Positions 6,712 to 15,533 of a stretch of 31,511 nt of DNA are shown in pieces. The position numbers and the translations under genes are program-made. The DNA is from a bacterium UBP14_UBA6098. GTDB taxonomy: Bacteria > UBP14 > UBA6098. The stretch lies in NCBI GenBank assembly GCA_002428525.1, contig DIWU01000021.1, positions 1 to 31,511 of the forward strand, in the 5' to 3' direction. Position 1 is the first letter of the stretch. Each line of letters opens with the position of its first letter. The notes below the pieces were generated by a model. The model had not been told where the DNA came from, did no database searches, and was given only the letters and a program-made list of their open reading frames with translations.

Positions 6712-8505
6712 ATGTTTGTAAAAAAGGTTTATTTATCGATCGCGATCTGCCTCTTCACCGCGACACTCTCGGCGCGTTTGCCGGTAATTTTTCTCAAGGG
6801 CAAGCAACTTTTCGAAGAGGGCAGATACGAAGAAGCCTTGAGAGTTTTCGAGCAGTCCGGAAAGGCCCCGGGAGTAGATAGGCGCGACGAGATCAAGATA
6901 CAAAGGGAAATCGCCAATGTCTATATCGCGATGAGGGATTGGAACGCGGCGCGGCGCGAGCTGGAGGCGGTTCTCGCCGCTATCGGCGATGAGAGGCAAA
7001 AGGAGCCTATCCTCGAACTCCTGAGAATAATCTCCGCGCCGGAGGACCCGAATGTTAAAAAGGTCAACCTCGGCGCGTCGATCAATAGCCCCTACGAGGA
7101 GCTCGCCCCCGTGATCTCCCCCGACGGGAAAACCCTATATTTCATTGTCGATGGCAACCCCGCGAGCTTCGGAAAGCAGGATATCTACTTCTCGGAAAAG
7201 AACTCCTCCGGCCAATGGAACAAAGCGGAAAATATCGGCAAACCGCTTAACACTAATTGGCACGACGGAGTCCTGTCTATCTCCCCGAGCGGCACTGCGG
7301 CCCTGCTCGCCGGAGTCTATAACACCGATGGCTCTAAAAGTAGCGGATTCAGCATAGCGAATATCTCCGGCGGGTTTTGGCGCGATCCGGAACCGCTTGA
7401 GATAGCCGATTACTATAATAAAAACCGCTTGACGAGCGCATTTCTCGCCCACGGCGGAAATATTCTTCTGCTCGCGCTCGAACGCGAGGACGGTTTGGGC
7501 GATCTGGACATCTATGTCTCCCGCGCGTTTCCCGACGGCTCCAACCGATGGAGCGCGCCGATGAACCTCGGAAGCGATATCAACACCCGCGGAACGGACG
7601 GCACGCCTTTCCTCGCCGCCGACGGCAAAACGCTCTATTTCTCGACGAACGGCCGCGTTGGTCTCGGGAGTCAGGATATGTATAAATCCGAGCGTCTCGA
7701 CGATTCGTGGAAGCGCTGGTCGAAACCCGAAAACCTCGGCAAACAGGTCAACACCGCCGGATGGGACGCCTATTATACAATACCCGCCAGCGGCGAGGTC
7801 GCCTATTTCGTCTCCAGCGCCGAGGGCGGATTCGGCGCAAGCGATATATGGATGATCACCCTTCCATCTGAGGCGAGGCCCGGCGCAGTGGTCACAGTCT
7901 CCGGCAGGGTGATGGAACCGGACTCGACGCCGGTGGGCGCGAGAATCTCATGGGAAAGGCTCGCCGGCGGCGAAAAGATGGGCTCCGTTATGAGCAACGA
8001 CATCACCGGCGAGTATATGATCGTTCTTCCAGTCGGAGAGGCCTTCGGTTATGTCGCCGAGAAGGCGGACTATCTCCCCTCCAGCGCCAACCTCGATCTA
8101 ACCTCCGCCGAGGCCTACAGCGAGATCCACCACGATATCTTCATCTCGCCCTTCAGGAAAGGCGCGCAGACAGTCCTTAAAAATATCTTCTTCGATTTCG
8201 ACAAATACACACTCCGGCCCGAGTCTATCGGCGAGCTCAATCGCGTGAAATCGATTCTCGACGAGAACCCCAAGCTCGTGGTCGAGATCGCGGGTCATAC
8301 CGACAGCCTCGGCACCGAGGCCTATAACAAAAAGCTTTCCACAGACAGGGCCGCCGCGGTCGCCGGATGGTTGATCGAGAAGGGCATCGATTCACGTCGG
8401 CTAAAAGTTGAAGGTTACGGCAAATCGCAACCTATCGCGGACAACTCGACAGAAAACGGAAGGCAGGAAAACCGCAGGGTTGTGTTCGAGATTATCGATC
8501 TATAA
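6712..8505 (+). CDS. PorE-like TPR / PD40-propeller / CRD / OmpA envelope protein
   Basis: A 597-residue exported protein. Start chosen at ATG 6712, where a signal peptide begins (MFVKKVYLSIAICLFTATLSA); a TTG 45 bases upstream would bury it. Domains in order: TPR-like helices (about 22-95, GKQLFEEGRYEEALRVFEQ); WD40-like PD40 blades with repeated SPDGKTLYF, AADGKTLYFSTNG and SGEVAYFVSS motifs joined by W-x-P-x-NLG (about 105-390); a carboxypeptidase-regulatory-like domain starting VSGRVMEPDSTPVGA; and an OmpA C-terminal domain (about 488-597) with NIFFDFDKYTL, HTDSLGT and DRAAAV, the peptidoglycan-binding signature. The order TPR-propeller-CRD-OmpA is that of Bacteroidetes PorE, which ties the type IX secretion machinery to the wall. 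Unlike PorE there is no lipobox Cys. The role here is inferred only as anchoring something to peptidoglycan. Confidence 0.88.
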   Translation: MFVKKVYLSIAICLFTATLSARLPVIFLKGKQLFEEGRYEEALRVFEQSGKAPGVDRRDEIKIQREIANVYIAMRDWNAARRELEAVLAAIGDERQKEPILELLRIISAPEDPNVKKVNLGASINSPYEELAPVISPDGKTLYFIVDGNPASFGKQDIYFSEKNSSGQWNKAENIGKPLNTNWHDGVLSISPSGTAALLAGVYNTDGSKSSGFSIANISGGFWRDPEPLEIADYYNKNRLTSAFLAHGGNILLLALEREDGLGDLDIYVSRAFPDGSNRWSAPMNLGSDINTRGTDGTPFLAADGKTLYFSTNGRVGLGSQDMYKSERLDDSWKRWSKPENLGKQVNTAGWDAYYTIPASGEVAYFVSSAEGGFGASDIWMITLPSEARPGAVVTVSGRVMEPDSTPVGARISWERLAGGEKMGSVMSNDITGEYMIVLPVGEAFGYVAEKADYLPSSANLDLTSAEAYSEIHHDIFISPFRKGAQTVLKNIFFDFDKYTLRPESIGELNRVKSILDENPKLVVEIAGHTDSLGTEAYNKKLSTDRAAAVAGWLIEKGIDSRRLKVEGYGKSQPIADNSTENGRQENRRVVFEIIDL

Positions 8506-8556
8506 TCGAATATTTCTGGCGTTGTGGTTTATAACAGGGTGTTCAAAGGAGGATGA

Positions 8557-9363
8557 ATGGAAAAATTTTGCCCCTATTGCGGGGGAAGGATCGCCGAAAA
8601 TAGATGCACTAACTGCGGAGCTTCAGTTTCGCCGGAAGACCAAGTCGATAAAGAGGCCGCGCCGAATTTCGAGCCTTTTTCGGCAAAGAACTCCTCCACA
8701 GGAGGCTGTCCTTGGGAGAACTACAAAACTATAGGCTTTTTCCCTGCCATAATAGAAAACATCAAGCAGGTCCTTTTTAGTAGCAGTAGTTTCTTTTCGA
8801 GAATGCCTCGCAGTGGCGGTTTCGGGATGCCGCTTTTCTACGCCGTCATCGTCGGTTCGATCGGGGCAATAGTTGCCCAAATCTGGGCGCTTTTAGCCAA
8901 AGCGCTGAGCATCACCCCGCTTGCGATGTTGGGGATGGCCGATCAGTTATCCAACACCGGAGGTGAATTGACCGCAGGAATCGCCGGATTCTTTATCTAT
9001 TTAGTCTTTGCTCCGATAGCAATCGCCGCGGCATCCTTCCTTCAGGCCGGCCTATACCATCTTATGCTGATAATCCTCGGCGGCGCGGAGGAGAACTTCG
9101 AGACAACCTATAGGGTAGTCGCTTACTCCATGTCCTCCTCGTTGGCCAATGTCATCCCAATTATCGGCTCGATCGTTTCGTCTATTTGGGGGATGGTTAT
9201 CATCATCAACGGCCTTCGCGAGGCGCATGGTATCCAGAATAAAACCGCGGTGATGGCTGTGCTTTTGCCTTTAATCGTCTGTTGCGTTTGCGGAGTGGCC
9301 TTCGCGATACTTTTCGGCGGGGCGCTTCTCAGCCTGATCGGTGCGGCCTCGTTTGGAGGATAA
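8557..9363 (+). CDS. zinc-ribbon and Yip1-domain membrane protein
   Basis: A 268-residue protein that opens with a short zinc ribbon (CPYC at 5-8 and CTNC at 17-20), then a polar linker and a Yip1-like membrane domain with about five hydrophobic segments (around 88-110, 140-175, 190-225 and 230-262). Bacterial zinc-ribbon/Yip1 proteins are common in environmental genomes, but their function is not established. The start is well supported by AAGGAGG seven bases upstream. It lies 51 bases after the OmpA-family gene and overlaps the next gene, so the three probably form one unit. The C-terminal membrane helix contains an extra Cys cluster (VCCVCG), which may be incidental. Confidence 0.82.
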   Translation: MEKFCPYCGGRIAENRCTNCGASVSPEDQVDKEAAPNFEPFSAKNSSTGGCPWENYKTIGFFPAIIENIKQVLFSSSSFFSRMPRSGGFGMPLFYAVIVGSIGAIVAQIWALLAKALSITPLAMLGMADQLSNTGGELTAGIAGFFIYLVFAPIAIAAASFLQAGLYHLMLIILGGAEENFETTYRVVAYSMSSSLANVIPIIGSIVSSIWGMVIIINGLREAHGIQNKTAVMAVLLPLIVCCVCGVAFAILFGGALLSLIGAASFGG

Positions 9364-9754
9364 GGGCTTTGTCGATCCTATTCACGGCGTATGGAGCCTA
9401 ATCGGGCTTTTCGCCGGTTTAGCGGCGCGGATTTTTCTGCCACTGATTCCGAGCGGTGCGCTTTTTTGCCCATCGAGAGAGTTGCTTGGCCTAAGATGCC
9501 CAGCATGCGGCACCGCAACCGCATTCGCGGCGCTTTCCGAGCTGAGGTTCATCGATGCGATTATCGCGAATCCATTGCTAATTATCGGCGGGATCGCTTT
9601 CTCGGCTTGGGGTTTAGCAGTATTCCTCGGGCATTGCCTCGGGCGACCGCTTCGGAAATGGGCGACCACCCCCAAAAGGAAGGCGATTCAGCGCTATTCG
9701 CTCATCGCGGCAATAGCCTTGGGATGGGCATATCAGCTATTCTTACGCGGTTGA
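9341..9754 (+). CDS. DUF2752-family membrane protein
   Basis: A small integral membrane protein of about 137 residues. It carries the DUF2752 signature: an initial hydrophobic segment, the motif LRCPACGTATAFAALSE with paired Cys, then NPLLIIGG and two more membrane segments ending in a basic stretch and a last helix. The function of this family is unknown. The start is uncertain: GTG 9341 (used here) or TTG 9353 are in frame, and both overlap the Yip1 gene; neither has a clear Shine-Dalgarno site. Overlap with the zinc-ribbon/Yip1 gene implies translational coupling. Its stop codon lies inside the end of the convergent ceramidase-like gene, a 12-base tail-to-tail overlap. Confidence 0.78.
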   Translation: MRPRLEDKGFVDPIHGVWSLIGLFAGLAARIFLPLIPSGALFCPSRELLGLRCPACGTATAFAALSELRFIDAIIANPLLIIGGIAFSAWGLAVFLGHCLGRPLRKWATTPKRKAIQRYSLIAAIALGWAYQLFLRG

Positions 9755-10528
9755 TTTCGGAGAATCCGCTCGGGGAGTTCCTTTTAGCTTGCCATAAAGC
9801 CATTCGGTGGGCGAGGATGAATGCTTCTCGATCAGGCGAAGCCGTCTCGGCGAGAGGATTTGGAATTGCTCGTAAAATCGATATAAATATATGAACGAGA
9901 ATGAGTTAACGACATGCCAAAGCGCGTGGCCTTGAAAAACATGGTTGTCCGGCCTCGCCAAAAGACCTTTCAGATCGAGTTGCCATATGATGAAAGACAC
10001 CCCAAATATCGCGATAGCAATGATCAGCGGTTTGATGGCGTATTCGCCGCGGGTCATGTATAAATAGCCTTCAATCCCGATCGCGAGCGCTAAAAGTGCG
10101 ATGAAGACAATCCGGCCGGCCATATGGAAATTCAACAGAATCGCCATAGCGCAAGTGAAGTTCCCCCAGAAAAAGAAATAGACCTCGCGCGGCTTGAGAA
10201 GTCCCAAGCGCCGAAGGTTCAGCGTCAACATAAGCGAAACGACCAGAAACATCGAGGCGAGGTCGGTGCATTGGAAAAGGAACGAACACGAAGCGTGGTA
10301 TAGCCCGGAGGTGATTCCCACGAGGATTGATATCCATGCGAAAAACTTCACCGGCGACCAACGAATTTTATTGTTCTTCGCCAGCAGAAAGATACCCACG
10401 AGGATATAGGCGAGGTTTGACCATGTGTTCGCCGGCTCGGAAACCCAAGCGCAGAGGCGCTCTTCCCAAAATGAGAAGGTCGCCGGCGAGAGCCTGCTCC
10501 AAGGGCATATTTCAAAACTGGTCAACAT
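9743..10528 (-). CDS. alkaline-ceramidase-like (CREST superfamily) membrane hydrolase
   Basis: A 261-residue polytopic membrane protein with about seven hydrophobic segments. It matches the alkaline ceramidase / CREST superfamily, zinc-dependent membrane amidases that cut the amide bond of ceramides. Residues visible: Glu31 in VSEPANTWSNLAYI; Ser74 and His78 in SGLYHAS; Asp89 in CTDLASM; and His201 and His205 in GHALWH. The spacings Ser-x3-His, His-x10-Asp and His-x3-His are those I recall for human ACER3 (S77, H81, D92, H217, H221), so the catalytic zinc site looks complete; the N-terminal calcium-site residues are only partly matched. Whether the substrate is a sphingolipid or another lipid amide cannot be told. 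It is downstream of rlmD with a 70-base gap and may have its own promoter. Confidence 0.8.
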   Translation of the reverse strand: MLTSFEICPWSRLSPATFSFWEERLCAWVSEPANTWSNLAYILVGIFLLAKNNKIRWSPVKFFAWISILVGITSGLYHASCSFLFQCTDLASMFLVVSLMLTLNLRRLGLLKPREVYFFFWGNFTCAMAILLNFHMAGRIVFIALLALAIGIEGYLYMTRGEYAIKPLIIAIAIFGVSFIIWQLDLKGLLARPDNHVFQGHALWHVVNSFSFIYLYRFYEQFQILSPRRLRLIEKHSSSPTEWLYGKLKGTPRADSPKSTA

Positions 10529-10535
10529 CTATATA

Positions 10536-10564
10536 AAAATATCGATTAATATCACTTTTTTCAA
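10536..10564 (-). promoter_or_regulatory. candidate promoter of the ceramidase-like gene
   Basis: On the minus strand TTGAAA (10559-10564, 5 of 6), a 17-base spacer and TATTTT (10536-10541, 4 of 6). The predicted start of transcription falls at the ATG itself (10528), and no Shine-Dalgarno site is present, suggesting a leaderless message. A weak match; read-through from rlmD is the alternative. Confidence 0.4.
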
Positions 10565-10598
10565 GCCCAAGATGAAGAATATCTTCCGAACTTAACGA

Positions 10599-11957
10599 TT
10601 AATCTTTGCCGTCCAAACGGACTATCGACTCGATATGGTAGGTTTGCGGGAACATATCGACGATCGCGGCGCGCGAGATGATGTAGCTCTCGGTCAACAT
10701 CGCCAGATCGCGCGCGAGTGTCGTCGGGTTGCAAGAGGCATAAACAATGGCCTTCGGGCGGCACTCGATGATCTTTTCGAGGGAGCTTTTCGCGATTCCG
10801 CTTCGAGGCGGGTCGAGGACGACCAATTCCGGCCGATATTTACCGATAGCCCCCGCGAGCTGTTTCTCGACCGAGCCGAAGATGAATTCGACATTGGAGA
10901 TATCGTTGTTTTCCGCGCTGATTCGCGCATCGTGCACAGCGCGTTCGACATTCTCGATAGCGACAACCATCGCGAAGCGGCGCGAAAGGATCTGCGCGAT
11001 AGTCCCGGTTCCGGAGAAGAGGTCGAAGGCGACACAGTTCGGCGCCTCGCCCGCGAAATCGAGGATTTTAGAATAGAAGACTCGCGCCATGCGCGTGTTC
11101 GTCTGAAAGAAGCTTTCGAGCGAGATTTGAAAACGAAGCCCGAGCATCTCCTCCTCGATATAGCTTCTTCCGAAAAGGTTAGTCACCTCGCCCTTTGCGG
11201 TGTCTCCGACACGCTCGTTCAGCACCATCGACGAGCCGACCAACTCGGTGAATCTATCCCTCGCCGGTTCGAGCAATGTCCGAATTCGGTCTATCTCCGG
11301 CGATCTCGCGGTGATTCCGGCAATCACGCCGCCGTCGGTTTCCGAGAAGCGAAGCGTGAGATGGCGAAGCAATCCGCAATCTCTATAGTTGTTGTAGGCC
11401 TCGAGCCCTGCGCTTCGCGCGGCCTCCGAAACCGATGTCGCGATATCCCGACCGACTTCCGGCATCAAAAGGCATCTTTCGGCGGTAATGAGTTTATTGA
11501 AGCGGCCGCGAATATGCTGTCCGAGGAAGATTCCGCCATCGTCCTCGCCGAAAGAAAGCTCCATTTTATTGCGATATCCGAACTCGCGGTCGGCGCGGAT
11601 CAGCTCCGGTTCGGGGAAATCGGCTATCTTGCCGATATGCCGCATGCAATCCTCGACTACCTCGACCTTCAGCGCAAACTGCGCTTCGTAATCTATTTCC
11701 TGACAGGAACATCCGCCGCAGAGGCCATAGGACGGGCATGGCGGTTTTCGGCGATTTGGAGAGGCCTCGAGAACCTCGACAGTCTCCGCGAAAAGCAGGG
11801 TTTTCTTGCGCTCGACCACCTTCGCCAAAACAGACTCGCCGGGGTAGGCGAACCTCACGAAAACGACAATCCCCTCATGACGGGCTACGCCGAATCCTCC
11901 GAAGGCAGGCGTGTCGATTCGAAGCTGGAGAACATCCCCCGGGCGCGGATTAGCCAC
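10599..11957 (-). CDS. rlmD: RlmD/RumA-type 23S rRNA (uracil-5-)-methyltransferase
   Basis: SAM-dependent enzyme that makes 5-methyluridine in 23S rRNA. A TRAM domain (PGDVLQLRI onward) is followed by an iron-sulfur cluster site with Cys74, 80, 83 (CPSYGLCGGC) and Cys162 (RCLLMPE), then a methyltransferase domain with DLFSGTGTIAQIL, VVLDPPRSGI, the nucleophile Cys409 in YASCNPTTLARD and Glu442 in YHIESIVRLD. These match the E. coli RlmD layout, although an RlmC- or RlmCD-like target is possible. I start it at GTG 11957 (452 residues), which overlaps the stop of the NHL gene by eight bases and gives the normal TRAM N-terminus; an ATG at 12056 would add 33 residues of unrelated sequence inside that gene. 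It is the last gene of the minus-strand run. Confidence 0.93.
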   Translation of the reverse strand: MANPRPGDVLQLRIDTPAFGGFGVARHEGIVVFVRFAYPGESVLAKVVERKKTLLFAETVEVLEASPNRRKPPCPSYGLCGGCSCQEIDYEAQFALKVEVVEDCMRHIGKIADFPEPELIRADREFGYRNKMELSFGEDDGGIFLGQHIRGRFNKLITAERCLLMPEVGRDIATSVSEAARSAGLEAYNNYRDCGLLRHLTLRFSETDGGVIAGITARSPEIDRIRTLLEPARDRFTELVGSSMVLNERVGDTAKGEVTNLFGRSYIEEEMLGLRFQISLESFFQTNTRMARVFYSKILDFAGEAPNCVAFDLFSGTGTIAQILSRRFAMVVAIENVERAVHDARISAENNDISNVEFIFGSVEKQLAGAIGKYRPELVVLDPPRSGIAKSSLEKIIECRPKAIVYASCNPTTLARDLAMLTESYIISRAAIVDMFPQTYHIESIVRLDGKD

Positions 11958-13266
11958 CGATCCTGGCCTTTTTCGAGAAGGTTTTGTCGAAATAGCCGTA
12001 GCTCGAGTAGGTCGGCTCCATGAAAAGCTCGAACTCGTATTCCCCGGGTGGAACACGGTTTCCCGAGACGTCCTTCAAATCCCATCGAAAGGTGTTGAGG
12101 CCGTGCTTGAAACGCTTATGAGTCAATAGCTCGCGGATGATTTGCCCGTCTTTTTTAATCGTGATGCTGACATAGGCGCGATCGGTGAGCGTGATATCGA
12201 GGATCGCAGTTGGCATGTCGTCGCGGTCGTTACCGAGACGGATATCGAATTTTGCGACATCGGAACCGACCCAGAAATATTGCGCCGATCTTCGCTCGGC
12301 GATAATAACCTGCCCGAAACGGCGCCATATCGCGATTCCGGTCGGGTTCTCGAATTGGTAATCCTTGTCTCCGCACTCGCCGATGGCCGCGATATAGTTT
12401 AACTCGTTGTCGAATTTATAGATACGGCAGTTGACCGAATCGGTCACCCATGCGTTGTCGTAAAAATCAAGGGCGATATATTTGAGCCTGCCGTCCGAGC
12501 CGGCGATCTTAGTCGCGTCGAAGGTGGCAATGACTCTGCCTTGATAGTCCAACTTACGAAGCTGAGTGCCGTCGCCGTCGATGACATAAATAGCCCGCTC
12601 GGCATAGCGCGATTTCGTGATCGCTGGGTTGTCTATCGCGATTCCGCGCGGATTCGAGAGACCCTTGATTGTTCGGACATGCTTGCCGCCGTAGGTGAAT
12701 ATCTCGATTGTCCCCTTCGCCCTGTCTGTGACAAAGATCGTGTCGGACTCGGTGAGGGAGACATCGTGCGGCTCCTCGAGGATATCCTCTCCGAAGGAGG
12801 AAACCCAAGTCAGGCCCTTCTTGCCGTGCTCGAGGCGGACTATTCTTCGGTTGCCGGTGTCACATATAAAGACATCGCCTTTCGGGTCGGCGGCGATCCC
12901 CCGCGGCGAGCTGAACTGGTTCTTCCCCGAGCCGCTCGAGCCGTAAAGCGCGAGGTTATACATGCTAACATTATAGATGATTTGATCCCTGCCGGCATTG
13001 ACGCCGTAGGCCGAGAGCTCGTCATCGTCGCGGTCGTCCTTCGGGTTGTCGGTGCGGATCAGCCGGGTGACAGCGAGGCCCTGCGGGTTGTCGAAATCGG
13101 TGGCGTTGCCGAGAAGCATATCGAGCTTGGCCTCGGTTCCCTTGTTTATCCCCCAGCTGTGCTTAAAAGGCGGATACACAAGCGTTTGAAGGCCACCCTT
13201 CGCGGCGGGGGCCGGGAATACCGTCATTGCGAGCAAAAATATTGTTGCGAAAATCGCTTTTTTCAT
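11950..13266 (-). CDS. secreted NHL-repeat propeller with FlgD-like Ig domain
   Basis: A 438-residue exported protein. A signal peptide (MKKAIFATIFLLAMTVFPAPA) precedes a six-bladed NHL-type propeller with recurrent motifs: SPRGIAADPKGDVFICDTGN, EPHDVSLTESDTIFVTD, NPRGIAIDN, ALDFYDNAWVTD and NPTGIAI. The C-terminal 90 residues form a FlgD-like Ig domain (LNTFRWDLKDVSGNRVPPGE). NHL propellers usually bind protein, peptide or carbohydrate partners; no catalytic residues are evident. Its ATG overlaps the slt stop as ATGA, so translation is coupled to the lytic transglycosylase, which suggests an envelope role. No T9SS-type sorting domain follows the Ig domain. Confidence 0.87.
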   Translation of the reverse strand: MKKAIFATIFLLAMTVFPAPAAKGGLQTLVYPPFKHSWGINKGTEAKLDMLLGNATDFDNPQGLAVTRLIRTDNPKDDRDDDELSAYGVNAGRDQIIYNVSMYNLALYGSSGSGKNQFSSPRGIAADPKGDVFICDTGNRRIVRLEHGKKGLTWVSSFGEDILEEPHDVSLTESDTIFVTDRAKGTIEIFTYGGKHVRTIKGLSNPRGIAIDNPAITKSRYAERAIYVIDGDGTQLRKLDYQGRVIATFDATKIAGSDGRLKYIALDFYDNAWVTDSVNCRIYKFDNELNYIAAIGECGDKDYQFENPTGIAIWRRFGQVIIAERRSAQYFWVGSDVAKFDIRLGNDRDDMPTAILDITLTDRAYVSITIKKDGQIIRELLTHKRFKHGLNTFRWDLKDVSGNRVPPGEYEFELFMEPTYSSYGYFDKTFSKKARIGG

Positions 13267-15533
13267 TCATCCTCGATTGAAAACGCTCCATCCCAAAGCT
13301 CTTTATAGGCGTAATAATCGCCGAGCACGGCCTTGACGTAATGCCGGGTTTGCTGAAAATCGATCCCCTCGACGAAGGCGGAGCGATAGCGTTCGTGAGG
13401 CGTCTTTTTCCATCTTTTCAAGGGCGTCGGCCCGGCGTTATACTCCGCTAGGGCGTATTCAGGCAATTCATTTTCACGCAAAAGGTCTGCCAAATAACGC
13501 GCGCCATAACGAATAGATGTTCGGAAATCGTATAGATCGTCACTTGTAAAATCTTTGCTCTCGTGAAGGCGATTTGCGAGGTTCTCGCCTGTCTGCGGCA
13601 TTATTTGAAACAGGCCGACGGCGCCGGCATAGCTTACAACATGCGGATCGAACCTACTCTCGCGCCTCATCACCGCGTAAAGTAGAGCGGCATCGATGGA
13701 TTCGCGTTCCGCTGTGGCGAAGATTATTTCCTGAAAGAATGCAGGGAATGCCAATCGTATGATATTTTTCGGGGCGGAGGAGTATCCGCCCGTGTCGCGA
13801 ACAAGGGCAAGCCCGAGGTCGTAGGCGGCCTCGGTGAGGCCCCATTGCTCGGCGACCGCCATGAGGGACAACTTGACCGGCGGTTTTTGTTCGAGCTCGT
13901 TCGACCAGTTGCTGAACTCGATGCGCGCCCGTTCGACAAGCCCCATCGCGGCGAAGATCTCCGCCCTTTCCGCCGATTTGCCCTCGATAGTGAGAATGTA
14001 TTCCCTATGGCCAAGCTCGGAAAGCGACTCGCCCGCTTTATCGATCGCCTCGGAGAAGCTCATCCAGCGCTGTGAGCGGCTTTTCGCCGGGTTGGGAAGC
14101 GGAACTTGAGTTAGGACCTCGATCGAGTAAAATCGATAATAGCTTCGTTCGGGGGATTGAGATACCTCGCGAAGGGTTTCGTATCCGGCCTTATCGCCGG
14201 CGGCAATCTTCGATAGCCCGCTCCAAAACTTGCCGGTATCGACGAAGCTCCGGTCGCTGTAACGACGAGGAATCTCGGCGAACCGCGCTTCCGCTGTAGT
14301 AAAATCGCCGAGGAGGAAGTTGGACAAACCGGCCCAAATCGCGCCGTTGTCGCCTAAATCGTGGTTCGGGTATTTTTTCGCGAGCTTGGCGGCATACTCG
14401 GCGGCTAACTTGTAATCGTCCATATCCTCTGCAAGCTCGACACCCTCCCAAAGCGCTTCGGCCTCGGCGTTTGAGCCGACGCCCTGCGAGATCGCGAGGT
14501 CGATATGTGTTTTAGCATCGGCGAATCTTTCGAGTTTGCGATAGCAGTAGCCGATGCCCAATTCAGCCCAAGCTGAATTGTAAAGCTTTTCTTTAACGAT
14601 TTTCTTGTAGGCCGTGACAGCCTCGCTATATCTGCCTCTGCGGGAGATCGCCCTCGCGCGGAGGTAGTGCGCTTCGCCGAGGTTTTCCTTTCCCCCCGAG
14701 GCGATATATTTCCCGATCCATTCTTCCCCGGAGGCATAATTTTTAGAGTTCACCGCGGATTTCCCCGCGAGGAAGAGATTTTTCCCCGAGAGTTTACCGA
14801 GCCGCTCGAGCGCGGAGGCCGCTTTAACAACATTAGAGCCCGTGCCATCGCCGATTACTGAGCTGTAGTGCCCGACTGCGGCCGCTGTGTCTTTCGCGGA
14901 AAGCGCCAGTTCCGCTCTTTCTAACGAAATCTTCGATTGCGAGAAGTGCTTCGGGTATTTTTTAACAAGATCGTCGAGCGACTTGCCCGCGGCGGCGAGA
15001 TAGCCGTGTTTTTTATTGATACTGTAAATCCGGCTCAAAGCCTGTTCCTCGAGGGCGGGGTCTTTGATGCCGCTGAAAACTACGATTGCCCTCTTAGTCG
15101 AGTCGAGGCCGGCGAGGGCATCGGCGTAATCGAACAAAACATACTCATGAATCGCCGAGGAACTGTCCTCGGTGAGGGGGGCGAGGTTCACTAAGGCCTT
15201 GCTATAATGACGGAGCATTAGCTCGGAATAGCCGAGAAGGTATCGATCCAAGCTCGAAAGCGAGGCCTTCTTTCCGAGGTGGTGCGCCGAGTCCTTCCAT
15301 CGAAACCGTCTCGCGAAATCTGCGGCGACCGAGTCGATTTCAAATGACGATATGGGAGTATGAACCGGATGCTCTTCCGATTCGTAAACGGGTTGAGGCC
15401 AAGGACTGTTTTCGTCTGAATGAGCTCCTTTTTGCGGATGGGGGCCGGCGTTTAAAAAGGCGCAGGAAGAAAGCGAGGTCAAAATCGCGGCAATCGCAAA
15501 AAAAACAATCCTCAGGATCATCCGCTTATCCAT
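13263..15533 (-). CDS. slt: Slt-type lytic transglycosylase lipoprotein with TPR superhelix
   Basis: Cleaves peptidoglycan between MurNAc and GlcNAc with formation of anhydro-MurNAc. The N-terminus is a lipoprotein signal with lipobox LSSC, lipidated Cys24; the next residue is Ala rather than Asp, so outer-membrane placement is likely. Residues about 75-560 are helical TPR-like repeats (YSEAVTAYKKIVKEKLYNSA, WAELGIGYCYRK), matching the superhelical U-domain of Slt70. The catalytic domain fills the last 160 residues: MRRESRFDP with Glu625, GAVGLFQIMPQTG and ALAEYNAGP. The start at 15533 is preceded by GGGGAGG with seven bases of spacing, inside the end of dnaE; Met5 would make an ATGA overlap but has no such site. 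It overlaps both neighbours. Confidence 0.93.
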   Translation of the reverse strand: MDKRMILRIVFFAIAAILTSLSSCAFLNAGPHPQKGAHSDENSPWPQPVYESEEHPVHTPISSFEIDSVAADFARRFRWKDSAHHLGKKASLSSLDRYLLGYSELMLRHYSKALVNLAPLTEDSSSAIHEYVLFDYADALAGLDSTKRAIVVFSGIKDPALEEQALSRIYSINKKHGYLAAAGKSLDDLVKKYPKHFSQSKISLERAELALSAKDTAAAVGHYSSVIGDGTGSNVVKAASALERLGKLSGKNLFLAGKSAVNSKNYASGEEWIGKYIASGGKENLGEAHYLRARAISRRGRYSEAVTAYKKIVKEKLYNSAWAELGIGYCYRKLERFADAKTHIDLAISQGVGSNAEAEALWEGVELAEDMDDYKLAAEYAAKLAKKYPNHDLGDNGAIWAGLSNFLLGDFTTAEARFAEIPRRYSDRSFVDTGKFWSGLSKIAAGDKAGYETLREVSQSPERSYYRFYSIEVLTQVPLPNPAKSRSQRWMSFSEAIDKAGESLSELGHREYILTIEGKSAERAEIFAAMGLVERARIEFSNWSNELEQKPPVKLSLMAVAEQWGLTEAAYDLGLALVRDTGGYSSAPKNIIRLAFPAFFQEIIFATAERESIDAALLYAVMRRESRFDPHVVSYAGAVGLFQIMPQTGENLANRLHESKDFTSDDLYDFRTSIRYGARYLADLLRENELPEYALAEYNAGPTPLKRWKKTPHERYRSAFVEGIDFQQTRHYVKAVLGDYYAYKELWDGAFSIEDE

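Noticed and set aside
10635..12023. 462-codon plus-strand open frame
   Set aside because: It lies antisense to rlmD, whose catalytic and iron-sulfur motifs are intact. The translation has no recognisable domain and no ribosome site; it is a shadow of the GC-rich codon pattern.
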